Source: an uncultured Alteromonas sp. (GTDB lineage: Bacteria > Pseudomonadota > Gammaproteobacteria > Enterobacterales > Alteromonadaceae). From it: a stretch of DNA of 62,779 bases. Below, one piece after another: positions 43,458 through 53,313 of the stretch (positions are counted from its first letter, which is position 1; the number at the start of each line of letters is the position of its first letter). The notes beneath the pieces are model-generated. The model had not been told where the DNA came from. It was given only the letters and a program-made list of their open reading frames with translations, and did no database searches. The position numbers were made by a program, and so were the translations under genes. The stretch covers positions 1 to 62,779 of the forward strand of contig NZ_CAJXQY010000012.1 of the NCBI RefSeq assembly GCF_913058315.1. Reading direction: 5' to 3'.

Positions 43458-44178
43458 AAATCGAATTCTGGTCACCGGAGCCAGCAGTGGTATTGGTAAA
43501 GCAACCGCTTATAAGCTTGCCGAGCAAGGGTACGCCATCGCTGTACACTACCGCAGTGGCAAAGCTTCAGCCGACCAGGTAGCCTCGGATATTATTCAAA
43601 GTGGTGGCACAGCCGTTACAGTGCAGTTTGATATTGCTGACCGGGAAGGCACGAAAGCGGCGATCGAAAATGATATTGAACAAAACGGTGCTTACTATGG
43701 CGTGGTTTGTAATGCCGGTGTCACCAGGGATACCGCGTTTCCGGCGATGACCGGCGAGGAGTGGGATGGCGTTGTACATACCAACCTCGACGGCTTTTAC
43801 AACGTTCTGCAACCTACCATTATGCCTATGATCCGCTTGCGTAAGGGCGGCCGAATTGTCACGCTATCATCGGTATCCGGGCTAATGGGTAACCGGGGCC
43901 AAACTAACTACAGCGCCTCTAAAGCAGGGATTGTAGGTGCCACTAAAGCATTAGCTATCGAACTTGGTAAACGTAAAATCACGGTCAACTGTGTTGCCCC
44001 CGGTGTCATCGAAACCGGTATGATCGAAGGCGCAGTGGCAGACGAAGCTAAAAAAATGATCCCACTGGGGACATTTGGTCACGTCGATGATGTGGCAAAT
44101 ACCATCAGCTTTTTAGTGTCAGACCAGGCAAAATACATCACCCGACAAGTTATCAGTGTTAATGGTGGGATGTACTAG
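43447..44178 (+). CDS. 3-oxoacyl-ACP reductase (FabG-like, ApeQ role)
   Basis: This 243-residue short-chain dehydrogenase has the NADPH motif VTGASSGIGKATAYK near residue 10, NAGV near 90, and the catalytic Tyr155-x3-Lys159 in TNYSASKAG. It reduces the keto group after each condensation, before the ApeI/ApeP dehydratase. AAGGA lies just before the ATG, which is inside the MMPL gene. It is the last enzymatic gene of the second pigment operon. Confidence 0.9.
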   Translation: MADKNRILVTGASSGIGKATAYKLAEQGYAIAVHYRSGKASADQVASDIIQSGGTAVTVQFDIADREGTKAAIENDIEQNGAYYGVVCNAGVTRDTAFPAMTGEEWDGVVHTNLDGFYNVLQPTIMPMIRLRKGGRIVTLSSVSGLMGNRGQTNYSASKAGIVGATKALAIELGKRKITVNCVAPGVIETGMIEGAVADEAKKMIPLGTFGHVDDVANTISFLVSDQAKYITRQVISVNGGMY

Positions 44179-44236
44179 GCGAAGTCGCCTGCCCCACCTA
44201 TTTTAAAAATAGTAATCTCATAAAAAGGAGTTTCCA

Positions 44237-45049
44237 ATGAGACGAATCAGCGCTGCCTTTATGGCTTTTACGCTCTCTTTCACCACGATGGCCGAATTGA
44301 CTGGCGACCAGCGAGACATAGCAAACCAGTTGCTATCAGGTGATTTAGGGCAGTTAAAAGCCGCCTCCCAACGTATCTTTAAAGAAGAAATCAACAATCC
44401 GGAATTGTTAGACATTGCCGCCGAAATTCTGCTTACCAAATATCCGGAAGCCTATTCCAGCGAGGTTGACACCCTGGCATGGCTTGCGCGTGCCATTGGC
44501 TCTTCAGAAAATGGCCGCTATTACGGTGTGCTGTCAGAAGTGGTTAGCAAAACGAAAATCAACAAACTGGAGCGCCACGCGGATAAAGCACTGGATAACT
44601 TACCCGGCGCATCAGGTGAGCAGTATGTGGCGGGCATGTACACGCTGCCAGAAGGCGCTTTCGAAAAAGAAGAATCGTCAGAACTGGTGGCCCGTTTAAA
44701 AGAATTGATGCTGGCAGGCGATCTCGCTTCGTTAAAGCAAGCAGCCAAGGAGATTGTTAGCACCAGAACCGTTGATCAGGAGCTTACTGATATTGCCGCA
44801 GAGGCTTTACTGCGCAATTACCCTTCGGCAACCAAGGCTCATATTGATACCCTGGCATGGCTAACCAATGCCATTGGCAGCACAGGCCTCGCGCGCTATA
44901 AGCAGGTGTTGCAGGAAGTCGAGGACAACAGCGATTTCAGAAAACTGCGTAAATACGCAGAAAAGAACAAAGACAAACTGGCCGAAGATAACGTTGTGCA
45001 ATATCAGGCTGGTATGTTTGACCAGCCCATGCCCGATTACACTTACTAA
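44237..45049 (+). CDS. Secreted protein made of a 126-residue tandem duplication
   Basis: I do not recognise a family. The product has 270 residues with an N-terminal signal peptide (MRRISAAFMAFTLSFTTMA). Two copies of one unit follow. GDLGQLKAASQRIF at 35 matches GDLASLKQAAKEIV at 161; VDTLAWLARAIGS at 78 matches IDTLAWLTNAIGS at 204; QYVAGM at 129 matches QYQAGM at 255. The offset is 126 residues throughout, with no gaps. The units look all-helical. AAAAAGGAG precedes the start. It lies 58 bp after the ketoreductase gene and before a terminator, so it is probably the last gene of the pigment operon. A periplasmic role in pigment handling is a guess. Confidence 0.75.
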   Translation: MRRISAAFMAFTLSFTTMAELTGDQRDIANQLLSGDLGQLKAASQRIFKEEINNPELLDIAAEILLTKYPEAYSSEVDTLAWLARAIGSSENGRYYGVLSEVVSKTKINKLERHADKALDNLPGASGEQYVAGMYTLPEGAFEKEESSELVARLKELMLAGDLASLKQAAKEIVSTRTVDQELTDIAAEALLRNYPSATKAHIDTLAWLTNAIGSTGLARYKQVLQEVEDNSDFRKLRKYAEKNKDKLAEDNVVQYQAGMFDQPMPDYTY

Positions 45050-45062
45050 CATGATGATGGTT

Positions 45063-45090
45063 GGCCAGAGAAAGGTGACTTTGTCTGGCC
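45063..45090. terminator. Terminator at the right end of the aryl polyene cluster
   Basis: GGCCAGA (45063-45069) pairs with TCTGGCC (45084-45090), extended inward by AAAG/CTTT around a GTGA loop and flanked by ATGAT/ATCAT. It lies between the tandem-duplication gene and the convergent hydrolase gene and can serve both. Confidence 0.65.
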
Positions 45091-45098
45091 ATCATGCT

Positions 45099-45923
45099 TT
45101 ATTGCCCTTCGAAAATTGTGTGCTTTCTTCTGGGGTAGCGACCCAACACTTCCTCACCTGGCTCCCAGAAGGGTAACTGGCCACTGAGCACAGCAGTGCG
45201 ATAGTAGTGAATTGGCCACATATGCGCAGTCCCCTGATACTTTTTGTCTGCTAGTCTTAGCGCACTAACGTCAAAGGTATGGGTATGCTCTACCGGGACA
45301 TTACTGCCAGGAACGTTATCATGAATATCAATATAAGCGTCGCTAACGTCTGCGCAGGACCCAAAGTGTTGTGTCCCGTAATGCCACTGAAACCCACTGT
45401 ATGGCCCTAACGGATCAAGGTAAGTGGTTTGCACAAACACATCAGGGTTGAGTTGCTTTAGCGTTTCACAGTAACCATAGGCCATAAACGCGCCAGCGCT
45501 GTGGGCAATCAGGTGGACCTTTTTTAGCTGGCTATATTCAGCAAGGTCTTCTCCGAGTTGATGGCCTATTCGGCGGGCATTATTGGCAACCCGAAAAAGG
45601 TTAGTTGAATAGTCATACCAATCGATTGTTGCCACCTGCTGTTTATCCGTTAATACCGATGTTTCAAGCGCCTTTGCAAAAGCCGTTGGCCAGGTATCCG
45701 GGGAATCGTCTTTACCGTGAATTAAAATGATCAGTTCATCTTTCTGCTCACTGACAACTGGCGCTTCAACGTCGAACGTCAAAGGCCAGGGAAAATAAGA
45801 AAAGACCACAAAGCCCAGAGTAACCACAAAAAAAGGGATGGCCGGCCAGACGAACAGGATCACCAGCCAGGATTTTACAGTGCGTTTATAGATTACGTTG
45901 TTTAAAAATGTCCACTTCGCCAT
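45099..45923 (-). CDS. Membrane-anchored alpha/beta hydrolase (lipase/PGAP1-like)
   Basis: The product has 274 residues with an N-terminal membrane anchor (about 19-43, VILFVWPAIPFFVVTLGFVV). The hydrolase domain opens with LIILIHGKDDSPDTWP (oxyanion loop) and has the nucleophile elbow VHLIAHSAGAFMAYG with Ser142. A late Asp/His pair is likely in YLDPLGPYSG and EHTHTFDVS or GTAHMWPIHYY. It should act in the periplasm on a lipid or ester. It is convergent with the pigment operon and divergent from the chemoreceptor region, so no pigment role is implied. Confidence 0.8.
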   Translation of the reverse strand: MAKWTFLNNVIYKRTVKSWLVILFVWPAIPFFVVTLGFVVFSYFPWPLTFDVEAPVVSEQKDELIILIHGKDDSPDTWPTAFAKALETSVLTDKQQVATIDWYDYSTNLFRVANNARRIGHQLGEDLAEYSQLKKVHLIAHSAGAFMAYGYCETLKQLNPDVFVQTTYLDPLGPYSGFQWHYGTQHFGSCADVSDAYIDIHDNVPGSNVPVEHTHTFDVSALRLADKKYQGTAHMWPIHYYRTAVLSGQLPFWEPGEEVLGRYPRRKHTIFEGQ

Positions 45924-46261
45924 ACGTCAGGTTCCAATGGGATATCAACCCAAAATACGCTTTGTCTGTTACGCAAAGGCTCACTATAGCACTTGTATCG
46001 CCGGGATTTCCGAATAATAGCTTATCGCCATCACTTGCTTGCTGATACGAAAAATAAATAGTTAAGAATGAGTAAAAGTAACATAGTACAACAATGTACA
46101 AAGCGTATTTCAATCACTTCAGATAAATTTCAAGACCACCTTTACTGACGAAAGGGGCACTTTTAGCTGCTGTATATTTGGCGCCAATCTGGTATAACAA
46201 ATAAAACTATAATAATAATAAAATCAAAGTTGCCTATAAAAATAACAACAAGAATGCGCTT

Positions 46262-48283
46262 ATGAAGTCTATGTCTCTGCAACATAAATTTATGCTTATT
46301 GTTGGTGGCGCCATGTCACTGGTATTGTTAATTGCGGCTACGATCCTGCTGAACTTTGTCAGCGAACGAGCCCGGACCACAATCGAAAATGATGTACTTA
46401 GCCTGGTAAATACAGAAGCCCAGGCCATTGAAGGCTTTTTTTCCACCTATGGTGGTGTGGCCCGCAGTTTTTTAAGCAACCCGTTTATTCAGACCTTTTT
46501 TGCTGAGCACGAGGCGCGTGGTGCCAGCGAATCCTCATTACCCGACTCCGATAAGATCTACAAAACCTTTCAGCAAATTAGCAGCGCTGATGACAATATA
46601 AAATCGGCGTTTTTCGGCTCAGCCAATACCGGAGAGTATTTTTACGAAGAAGGCCGGGTTGGTGTGGATACTGAAGGAGCGGATGCCGGCGATCCTACAA
46701 AAGGCTACTTTGCCACGGCCCGCCCCTGGTTTAAAACTGCGGTCAGTCAGGGCGGGCTGTATGTCACACCGCCGGCCGTTGACTCCCAGGATGGCAGCAT
46801 TTCTGCCGTGGTGCAGTCGCCCGTTTATCGCAATGGCACCTTGCTGGGTGTAGGCGGCGTAGATATCCTTATCAGTACCATCGCGGGTGTGCTCGACGAT
46901 ATTCGCTATGAAGGTCAGGGGGTCGCCTTTTTGGTTGATGAAAACCAAAATGTGGTGTACTTCCCCAAGACCGGCGATACGCTGGATATCAGCTCTCCTC
47001 TGGCTTTATTCGATACCGCATTCAATGATTCAGAAGGCTTTGCGGCGCTGGCCACTGCCATGACGGCCAACACAGAAGGGACAGTCGATGTCCGTTGGCA
47101 GGGTAAGGATTATTACGCAACGTATCGCCACGCCCGGCTCAGCACGCCTGAAATGAACTGGACGCTGGGATTTATGCTGCCACAAAGCGTGATAGCAGAA
47201 CCCATTCAGCATGCCATCCTCGTTGCCGGGATCCTGGCGTTAGTCATTATCGGTATTCTGGTTTCGATAACCTATGTGGCAAGCACCCGTGTTACCCGTC
47301 CTATTTTGCAAATGAAAGAAGCCATGGCTGATATTGCCTCGGGTGAAGGGGACCTGACCAAACGTCTGACAATCACCAGTCGGGACGAGGTCGGTCAACT
47401 GGCCGAACAGTTCAACCTGTTCACCGATAAACTGCATCATTTACTGATAGAAGCGGCCCAGAGTACCCAGGCGGTAGCGGACGCGGCAGAGAATTTAAAG
47501 GAGCTATCTCAAAGTACCAGTGATGAAGTACGCCAGGAGCACCGCCAGGTTGACTCGGTTTCCAGTGCAGTAACGCAAATGGCGACTATGGTTCAGGAAA
47601 TTTCCGCCAATGCGTCGCAGTCCAGTGATGCCGCTACCACAGCAGAGCAACAGGCTAATGATGGGATGCAACTGGCCAATAGCGCCCGCGGCGAACTTCA
47701 GCAACTGGCAGAATCCATTAATGAAGCGGTACAGGTTGTAGGTGGATTGTCGCAGGAGTCGGAAAACATCGGAGCTGTAATTGATGTTATCAACGGTATT
47801 GCTGAACAAACGAACCTGCTGGCGTTAAACGCGGCAATCGAGGCTGCCCGGGCTGGCGAACAAGGGCGCGGCTTTGCAGTGGTCGCCGACGAAGTGCGCT
47901 CACTGGCCTCTCGCACGCAGGATTCCACCGATGATATTCGTAAAATGGTTGAGCGTTTACAACATATGACCTCGCAAACCCAGACGGCCATGCAGGAAGG
48001 TCAGAAAAAATCGGAGCAGGGTGTGGAACAGGCGCAAGAAGTGGCCACATCACTAAGTCATATCAGTGAGTCAATCAGCACTGTGCAGTCGCAGAGTACG
48101 CAAATAGCACAGGCAACCAGCCAGCAAACCAGCGTTGCTGAAGAAATTAACCGCTCGTTGGTGGCCATCAGCAATGTCAGTGATAAAGCCAGTGACAACG
48201 CCGGCCAGTTAGCAGCCGATGCCACTCGCTTAAGTCAGGTGGCGGGTGAACTGCGTGAAGTTATTAACCAGTTTAAGTTGTAG
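46262..48283 (+). CDS. Methyl-accepting chemotaxis protein with dCache sensor
   Basis: This 673-residue transmembrane chemoreceptor has TM1 at about 11-33, a periplasmic dCache domain (about 40-310) with the ligand-pocket pattern [26 protein letters not shown], then [24 protein letters not shown]2 lies at about 317-340. A HAMP domain ([29 protein letters not shown]) follows. The signalling hairpin tip is intact: [20 protein letters not shown], then [12 protein letters not shown]. dCache domains of this type often bind amino acids, amines or organic acids; the ligand here is unknown. The gene is monocistronic. Confidence 0.92.
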   Translation: MKSMSLQHKFMLIVGGAMSLVLLIAATILLNFVSERARTTIENDVLSLVNTEAQAIEGFFSTYGGVARSFLSNPFIQTFFAEHEARGASESSLPDSDKIYKTFQQISSADDNIKSAFFGSANTGEYFYEEGRVGVDTEGADAGDPTKGYFATARPWFKTAVSQGGLYVTPPAVDSQDGSISAVVQSPVYRNGTLLGVGGVDILISTIAGVLDDIRYEGQGVAFLVDENQNVVYFPKTGDTLDISSPLALFDTAFNDSEGFAALATAMTANTEGTVDVRWQGKDYYATYRHARLSTPEMNWTLGFMLPQSVIAEPIQHAILVAGILALVIIGILVSITYVASTRVTRPILQMKEAMADIASGEGDLTKRLTITSRDEVGQLAEQFNLFTDKLHHLLIEAAQSTQAVADAAENLKELSQSTSDEVRQEHRQVDSVSSAVTQMATMVQEISANASQSSDAATTAEQQANDGMQLANSARGELQQLAESINEAVQVVGGLSQESENIGAVIDVINGIAEQTNLLALNAAIEAARAGEQGRGFAVVADEVRSLASRTQDSTDDIRKMVERLQHMTSQTQTAMQEGQKKSEQGVEQAQEVATSLSHISESISTVQSQSTQIAQATSQQTSVAEEINRSLVAISNVSDKASDNAGQLAADATRLSQVAGELREVINQFKL

Positions 48284-48388
48284 CAAACCGATACACTTTG
48301 AGCAGTTGCAAGTTGTGTGGGGCGGGTAATTGAATCCCGTTGCTTGCCCCGCCGGCTTCAACCACAACAGGCATTCTTATGACTTGCT

Positions 48389-50296
48389 TTAAGTCAGTGA
48401 CTTGAGCTGCACGGTAATGTCTGTGGCACTTAACGGCTTCGACCAGTGATAACCCTGCCCTAAATTACACCCCATGTTCAACAGCATCTGTCTGGTGGCC
48501 TCATCTTCTATGCCCTCTGCGATGGTGTTCATCCCCAGACTGCTGGCCATAGTGATCATGGCTTGAACTAACGGTACATCGTTGTCATCACTGGTTAGTG
48601 GATGAATAAACGAGCGGTCTATCTTTAAAGTAGAGGCATTAAACCTGCGTAAGTAAGCCAGGTTTGAATATCCCGAGCCAAAGTCATCGATAGCAATGGT
48701 AATGCCTAGATCGGTAAGTGCTGTAAGTTGCGCCACAATCCCCGAAGATTCATTGAGAAAAAGTGACTCTGTTAACTCAATTTCCAACGCTTCAGGTGGC
48801 AAGTTGGCCCGTTGTAACGCGCGCTCTACATGGCTTTGTAATAAACCGTCGTTGAATTGTAAGGCCGAGATATTCACCGCCACTCGCAGGTCAGACAAAC
48901 CGCTCAGGCGTTGCTCAGCACAAAATAAGCATGCCTGCTCTAACACCCAGCTGCCTAGCGTATTGATCACTCCGGCGGTCTCCGCCAGAGGAATAAAAAT
49001 GTCAGGCCCAATCATTCCACCATCAGGCTGAGGCCACCGTAACAATGCTTCTACGACCAGAGGCTGCTGTGAATTCAGGTCAACGATAGGCTGATAGTAT
49101 AATTCAAACGCATTGGCACTGACCGCACTGCGCAATTTTTGCAACAGTTTAAAACGCTCTTCGCTAAGCTCGTCCTGCTCAGTAGAGTAATAGCGGTACG
49201 TATTACGGCCATCGCTTTTTGCCTGATACATAGCAATATCAGCTTTGCGACAAAGCTCTTTGAAGTGTTCGCCATCTTTGGGCGCAACAGCAATGCCAAT
49301 TGAAGACGAAATCACCACCCGGTTTTGCAACAACTCAAACTCTTTGGCACATTCCAGGAGCAAGCTGTTCACAAACGCCTGCAGCGCATCATTGTTCTCA
49401 CAATCGCCGGCGCAGGGTGTCAGCACTAAAAACTCATCGCCACCAAACCGGATAAGGTGCTGCCTTTCGCCAAGGTGGTCGCCGAGACGCTGAGCAAGCT
49501 CTTCCAGCAACACATCGCCGGCCACATGGCCAAGTGCATCGTTAACCGGTTTAAAGTTATCCAGATCCAGAAACAACATAGCCAGCTGGGTATTATTGGT
49601 TTTACTCTGCTCCAACAAATGTTGAAATAACAGTTCACCGTGTAATCGGTTAGGCAATTGCGTGAGAGGATCGTGATGTGCCAGATGCTGAATTTGCGCG
49701 CGACTGAGCTGAACTTTCTCATTTTCACTTTGTAGAGAGTTCATTAACTGTTTGATATCGCGAACCAATACATAAACGCTGAAGCCAGTAATAATAAAAA
49801 TAACCTGCACAAAAATCAGGTGCTCCCAGCTGACCTTTGGCGTACTGGGAGTAACATAGCCACCCAGATTAAGCCACACCAGCACCGAGCATTGCACAAT
49901 CGTTAGTGTAAGCAACGTGCTGAACAGCCCCACGCCGCCGAGAATGGCGGCAAAGATCAGTAGGCATGGGTAGCCAATTATGGCGATATCAAACAACCCT
50001 GCGCCCACTAAGGCCAGGGCGAATAACATGGCCGACATAGAACTCAGCAGTACAAAGGAAGAGGCTTGTGACTTGTGCTTGTAGGCCAGTAAAAAGGCCA
50101 GTACCAGAGAAAGCAGACCAGCGGAAAAAATGGTTAAGGCGACGCCTCGGGCAACCAATACCGATGCCACCAGGCCTAACGCACTCACGCCACAGATTTG
50201 TAATAACCGGTGTCTGCGCACCCGAGCCAAAGCACCAATAGAATTGGTATCGACGACAGTCTGTACGACAGTGTCTGGTGTATTGGGGTTATCCAT
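48389..50296 (-). CDS. Membrane-bound GGDEF-EAL protein (c-di-GMP turnover)
   Basis: This 635-residue protein has about six or seven N-terminal spans (30-185), a GGDEF domain (about 205-365) with intact RFGGDEFLVL, and an EAL domain (about 380-625) with VVEALLRWPQPDGG, ELTESLF, DDFGSGYSNLAYLRR and EGIE, all as in active phosphodiesterases. The product-inhibition site before GGDEF reads RQHL, not RxxD, so feedback inhibition is probably lost. Net activity is not predictable: the GGDEF part may serve as a GTP-binding regulator of the EAL part. It is convergent with the chemoreceptor gene. Confidence 0.9.
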   Translation of the reverse strand: MDNPNTPDTVVQTVVDTNSIGALARVRRHRLLQICGVSALGLVASVLVARGVALTIFSAGLLSLVLAFLLAYKHKSQASSFVLLSSMSAMLFALALVGAGLFDIAIIGYPCLLIFAAILGGVGLFSTLLTLTIVQCSVLVWLNLGGYVTPSTPKVSWEHLIFVQVIFIITGFSVYVLVRDIKQLMNSLQSENEKVQLSRAQIQHLAHHDPLTQLPNRLHGELLFQHLLEQSKTNNTQLAMLFLDLDNFKPVNDALGHVAGDVLLEELAQRLGDHLGERQHLIRFGGDEFLVLTPCAGDCENNDALQAFVNSLLLECAKEFELLQNRVVISSSIGIAVAPKDGEHFKELCRKADIAMYQAKSDGRNTYRYYSTEQDELSEERFKLLQKLRSAVSANAFELYYQPIVDLNSQQPLVVEALLRWPQPDGGMIGPDIFIPLAETAGVINTLGSWVLEQACLFCAEQRLSGLSDLRVAVNISALQFNDGLLQSHVERALQRANLPPEALEIELTESLFLNESSGIVAQLTALTDLGITIAIDDFGSGYSNLAYLRRFNASTLKIDRSFIHPLTSDDNDVPLVQAMITMASSLGMNTIAEGIEDEATRQMLLNMGCNLGQGYHWSKPLSATDITVQLKSLT

Positions 50297-50376
50297 TTCA
50301 GTGGCCTGTGAATGCTCACGATCTACTATAGCACCAGGAACCCCTGGGCTCTATACTCTGCGAGCAAGTGAAGTTA

Positions 50377-51996
50377 TTAATGGTTGTTATCAAACGCCAG
50401 CGCCAGCGCCTCAGCGACCCGAATACCATCAATACCTGCCGACCAGATGCCACCGGCATAGCCTGCGCCCTCGCCCGCCGGATACAACCCTTTCACATTA
50501 ATGCTCTGGTAGTCTTTATCACGTTTTATGCACACCGGCGATGAGGTGCGGGTTTCAACGCCGGTCAGGGTGCCATCGGCTTTAGCAAACCCTTTAATCT
50601 GGCGGTCGAATGCCGGAATGGCTTCACGAATGGCCTGAGTCACATAGTCGGGCACCACTTTGCTTAGATCGGTTAACGTAACGCCCGGCGTGTAGGACGG
50701 GGTGACTTCCCCCAATTCGGCACTTGGTTTATCTGCCAGAAAGTCGCCAATTAACTGTCCCGGTGCGTTGTAATTCTCACCGCCGGCTTTAAATGCCAGT
50801 TCCTCAAGGCGACGCTGTAATTCGATACCCGCCAGTGGATGACCTGGATAGTCCTGTTCCGGCGTAATCCCCACTACAATGGCGCTGTTCGCGTTACGCT
50901 CGTGCCGGGAATACTGACTCATGCCATTGGTGACCACGCGGCCGGGCTCAGATGCAGCGGCTACTACTGTACCGCCCGGACACATACAAAAACTGTAAAC
51001 CGTGCGGCCATTTTTACAATGATGGACCAGTTTATAATCTGCAGCGCCCAAAATGGGATTCCCGGCGTTATCCCCAAACCGGCAATGGTCAATCATGCTT
51101 TGTTCATGCTCTATCCGAAAGCCAATCGAAAACGGTTTAGCTTCCATGTAAACGCCCTGGTCATACAGGTTTTGAAAGGTGTCGCGAGCACTGTGGCCAA
51201 GGGCCATTATCACCTGTTTACATGCCAGATAACTGCCGTCTGACAAATGCAGCCCTTTTACGCTGTATTGCCCCTCTTCTTCATCGAGATCCAGTTTTTC
51301 TACCCGACTGGAAAAGCGGATTTCGCCGCCCAGATCAATAATCTGCTGGCGCATTTTCTCGACCATGCTAACCAGTTTAAAGGTCCCTATATGCGGCTTA
51401 CTGACATAAAGAATTTCTTCCGGAGCGCCGGCTTCAACGAACTCGTGTAACACCTTACGCCCGTAATGCTTGCGGTCTTTCACCTGGCTGTATAGCTTGC
51501 CGTCGGAAAACGTCCCGGCACCGCCTTCGCCAAATTGTACGTTGGATTCCGGATTGAGCGGCTGCTTACGCCAGAAGCCAAAGGTATCTTTGGTGCGCTC
51601 ACGCACCGCCTTACCCCGTTCCAGCACTATGGGTTTAAACCCCATCTGCGCCAGGATCAACGCCGCAAAAATCCCGCACGGGCCCAGCCCTACCACTACC
51701 GGGCGGTGAGTCAGGTTTTCCGGTGCCTGAGCAACAAACTTATAGGTCATGTCCGGGGTAACCCGAACCTGAGTATCCTTGGCAAACTTCGCAAGTAAGT
51801 CAGCCTCACCTTTCACCTCAACATCCACCGTATAAATCAGCTGAATATCCCTGTTGTTCCGCGCATCGTACCCGCGTTTAAACACGTTAACGTGTAACAG
51901 GTCTTCAGCGGAAATTGCCAGCTTTCTGACAATCGCTTCAGCGAGTGCTGAGTCGTTATGATCAAGAGGAAGTTTTATATCGGTTAAACGCAACAT
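50377..51996 (-). CDS. COG2509-type FAD-dependent dehydrogenase
   Basis: This 539-residue flavoprotein has the FAD motif VVGLGPCGIFAALILAQMG (about residues 98-116). It continues with NVQFGEGGAGTFSDGKLYSQVKD, the family stretch ALGHSARDTF, and CMCPGGTVVAAASEPG. The C-terminus contains LYPAGEGAGYAGGIWSAGIDG, closing the FAD site. An N-terminal domain of about 90 residues precedes the FAD fold. Proteins of this kind are widespread and conserved, but their substrate is not established. A likely monocistronic housekeeping gene, it is divergent from fdxA. Confidence 0.85.
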   Translation of the reverse strand: MLRLTDIKLPLDHNDSALAEAIVRKLAISAEDLLHVNVFKRGYDARNNRDIQLIYTVDVEVKGEADLLAKFAKDTQVRVTPDMTYKFVAQAPENLTHRPVVVGLGPCGIFAALILAQMGFKPIVLERGKAVRERTKDTFGFWRKQPLNPESNVQFGEGGAGTFSDGKLYSQVKDRKHYGRKVLHEFVEAGAPEEILYVSKPHIGTFKLVSMVEKMRQQIIDLGGEIRFSSRVEKLDLDEEEGQYSVKGLHLSDGSYLACKQVIMALGHSARDTFQNLYDQGVYMEAKPFSIGFRIEHEQSMIDHCRFGDNAGNPILGAADYKLVHHCKNGRTVYSFCMCPGGTVVAAASEPGRVVTNGMSQYSRHERNANSAIVVGITPEQDYPGHPLAGIELQRRLEELAFKAGGENYNAPGQLIGDFLADKPSAELGEVTPSYTPGVTLTDLSKVVPDYVTQAIREAIPAFDRQIKGFAKADGTLTGVETRTSSPVCIKRDKDYQSINVKGLYPAGEGAGYAGGIWSAGIDGIRVAEALALAFDNNH

Positions 51997-52153
51997 GAGG
52001 GAGGATCCTGGTTCGCCGGACAGCCTGTCTGTCAGAGCGGCTATAGTTTAATGCAGTTGTCACCAATCCGGTAGCCATTGTGTGGCATTTGGCTTTAGAT
52101 CAGGCTACATAACCCTTATAATCGGCCCAAACTGATCCAATATCCATTTCATC

Positions 52154-52477
52154 ATGACCTTTGTAGTGACCGACAACTGCGTAAAGTGTAAGTATACCGA
52201 CTGTGTAGCGGTGTGCCCGGTAGACGCTTTTTTTGAAGGGCCCAACTTTCTGGCCATCGATCCGGCTATCTGTATTGATTGTGCGTTGTGCGTACCGGAG
52301 TGCCCTGCGGAGGCCATTGTTCAGGATACGGAACTGACCGAAGCGCAAGAGCCCTATCTGGCCATTAATGCTGAGCTTAGTCAGCAGTGGCCAAACATTA
52401 CTGAAGTGATTGCGCCGCCTGAGGATGCAGACAGCTGGAATGGCGTACCGGATAAGCTGCCGTTACTGGAACGCTGA
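52154..52477 (+). CDS. fdxA: Seven-iron ferredoxin FdxA
   Basis: This 107-residue protein has the cysteine pattern of 3Fe-4S/4Fe-4S ferredoxins: [21 protein letters not shown] supplies one set, [16 protein letters not shown] the other. The C-terminal extension of about 50 residues (ending DKLPLLER) is typical of the Azotobacter FdI/FdxA type. It is a soluble low-potential electron carrier; its partners are not encoded nearby. Convergent with rlmE, it is separated from it by a small hairpin. Confidence 0.95.
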   Translation: MTFVVTDNCVKCKYTDCVAVCPVDAFFEGPNFLAIDPAICIDCALCVPECPAEAIVQDTELTEAQEPYLAINAELSQQWPNITEVIAPPEDADSWNGVPDKLPLLER

Positions 52478-52486
52478 GATAGCAAC

Positions 52487-52505
52487 AGGGCTGATTATCA
52501 GCCCT
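52487..52505. terminator. Short hairpin between convergent fdxA and rlmE
   Basis: AGGGCTG (52487-52493) pairs with CAGCCCT (52499-52505). The right arm overlaps the stop codon of rlmE. No strong T-run is present, so terminator strength is uncertain. Confidence 0.45.
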
Positions 52506-53118
52506 TGAATCCGGTAGCTACCAGATACACTTCCCGTGAACGGGGGCGCGAAGCGGCGGGCTTTCGGACCACCACTTTACTAAACGAGGAGCGAACGTCT
52601 TTGACGTAGTCATCGTAGCCCACGCCCTGAAATACTTTTGCACAGAAACTGCCACCGGGCTGCAACACATTTCTGGCCATGTCCAGCGCCAGCTCCACCA
52701 GATACATGGAAGCATACTGGTCGGTGGTTTTTACACCACTTTGATTAGGCGCCATGTCCGAAACCACAACATCCACCTGATCATCGCCAAGCACCTGCAG
52801 AATCTGGTCGTATACCGCTTCATCGGTGAAATCACCCTGAATAAAGTCTACCCCGATAATACTGTCCATAGGCAGAATATCTGAGGCAATCACCCGCCCG
52901 TTTTCACCCACTACGGGAGCGACGATCTGCGACCAGCCCCCCGGCGCTGAACCTAAGTCCATCACCACGCTACCTGAACGGAACAGATTATCCTTTTCGT
53001 TGATCTCGATAAGTTTGTAACTGGCCCGGGAACGATAACCGTCGGCCTGCGCCTTTTTTACATACGGATCGTTAACGTGTTCTTCCATCCATTTTTTACT
53101 GGTTTTTGAGCGGGCCAT
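52498..53118 (-). CDS. rlmE: 23S rRNA (uridine-2'-O)-methyltransferase RlmE
   Basis: This 206-residue SAM-dependent enzyme methylates U2552 of 23S rRNA late in 50S assembly. The N-terminus [19 protein letters not shown] holds the first catalytic Lys. [15 protein letters not shown] is the SAM-binding motif I, VVSDMAPN holds the catalytic Asp, and SFCAKVFQG the second Lys. Length matches the family (about 209). In many gammaproteobacteria rlmE is followed by ftsH, which is not the case here, since it is convergent with fdxA. Confidence 0.95.
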   Translation of the reverse strand: MARSKTSKKWMEEHVNDPYVKKAQADGYRSRASYKLIEINEKDNLFRSGSVVMDLGSAPGGWSQIVAPVVGENGRVIASDILPMDSIIGVDFIQGDFTDEAVYDQILQVLGDDQVDVVVSDMAPNQSGVKTTDQYASMYLVELALDMARNVLQPGGSFCAKVFQGVGYDDYVKDVRSSFSKVVVRKPAASRPRSREVYLVATGFKG

Positions 53119-53313
53119 ATCTACTCTGCTGTGACTGGTGGGAAATCGGCGTACATTGTAATCATGCCTAAGTTATTTGCAAATTAACAAGCGCTAACAA
53201 ACTTTGCCAGCCAGCCTGACTTCACGGCTATTACAGGCTACAATACGCCTCTATCTTAACACGCGTCTCTGTGAGCGCCTATTGCCCCTTTTGTACCCGG
53301 AACCGCCTGCACC

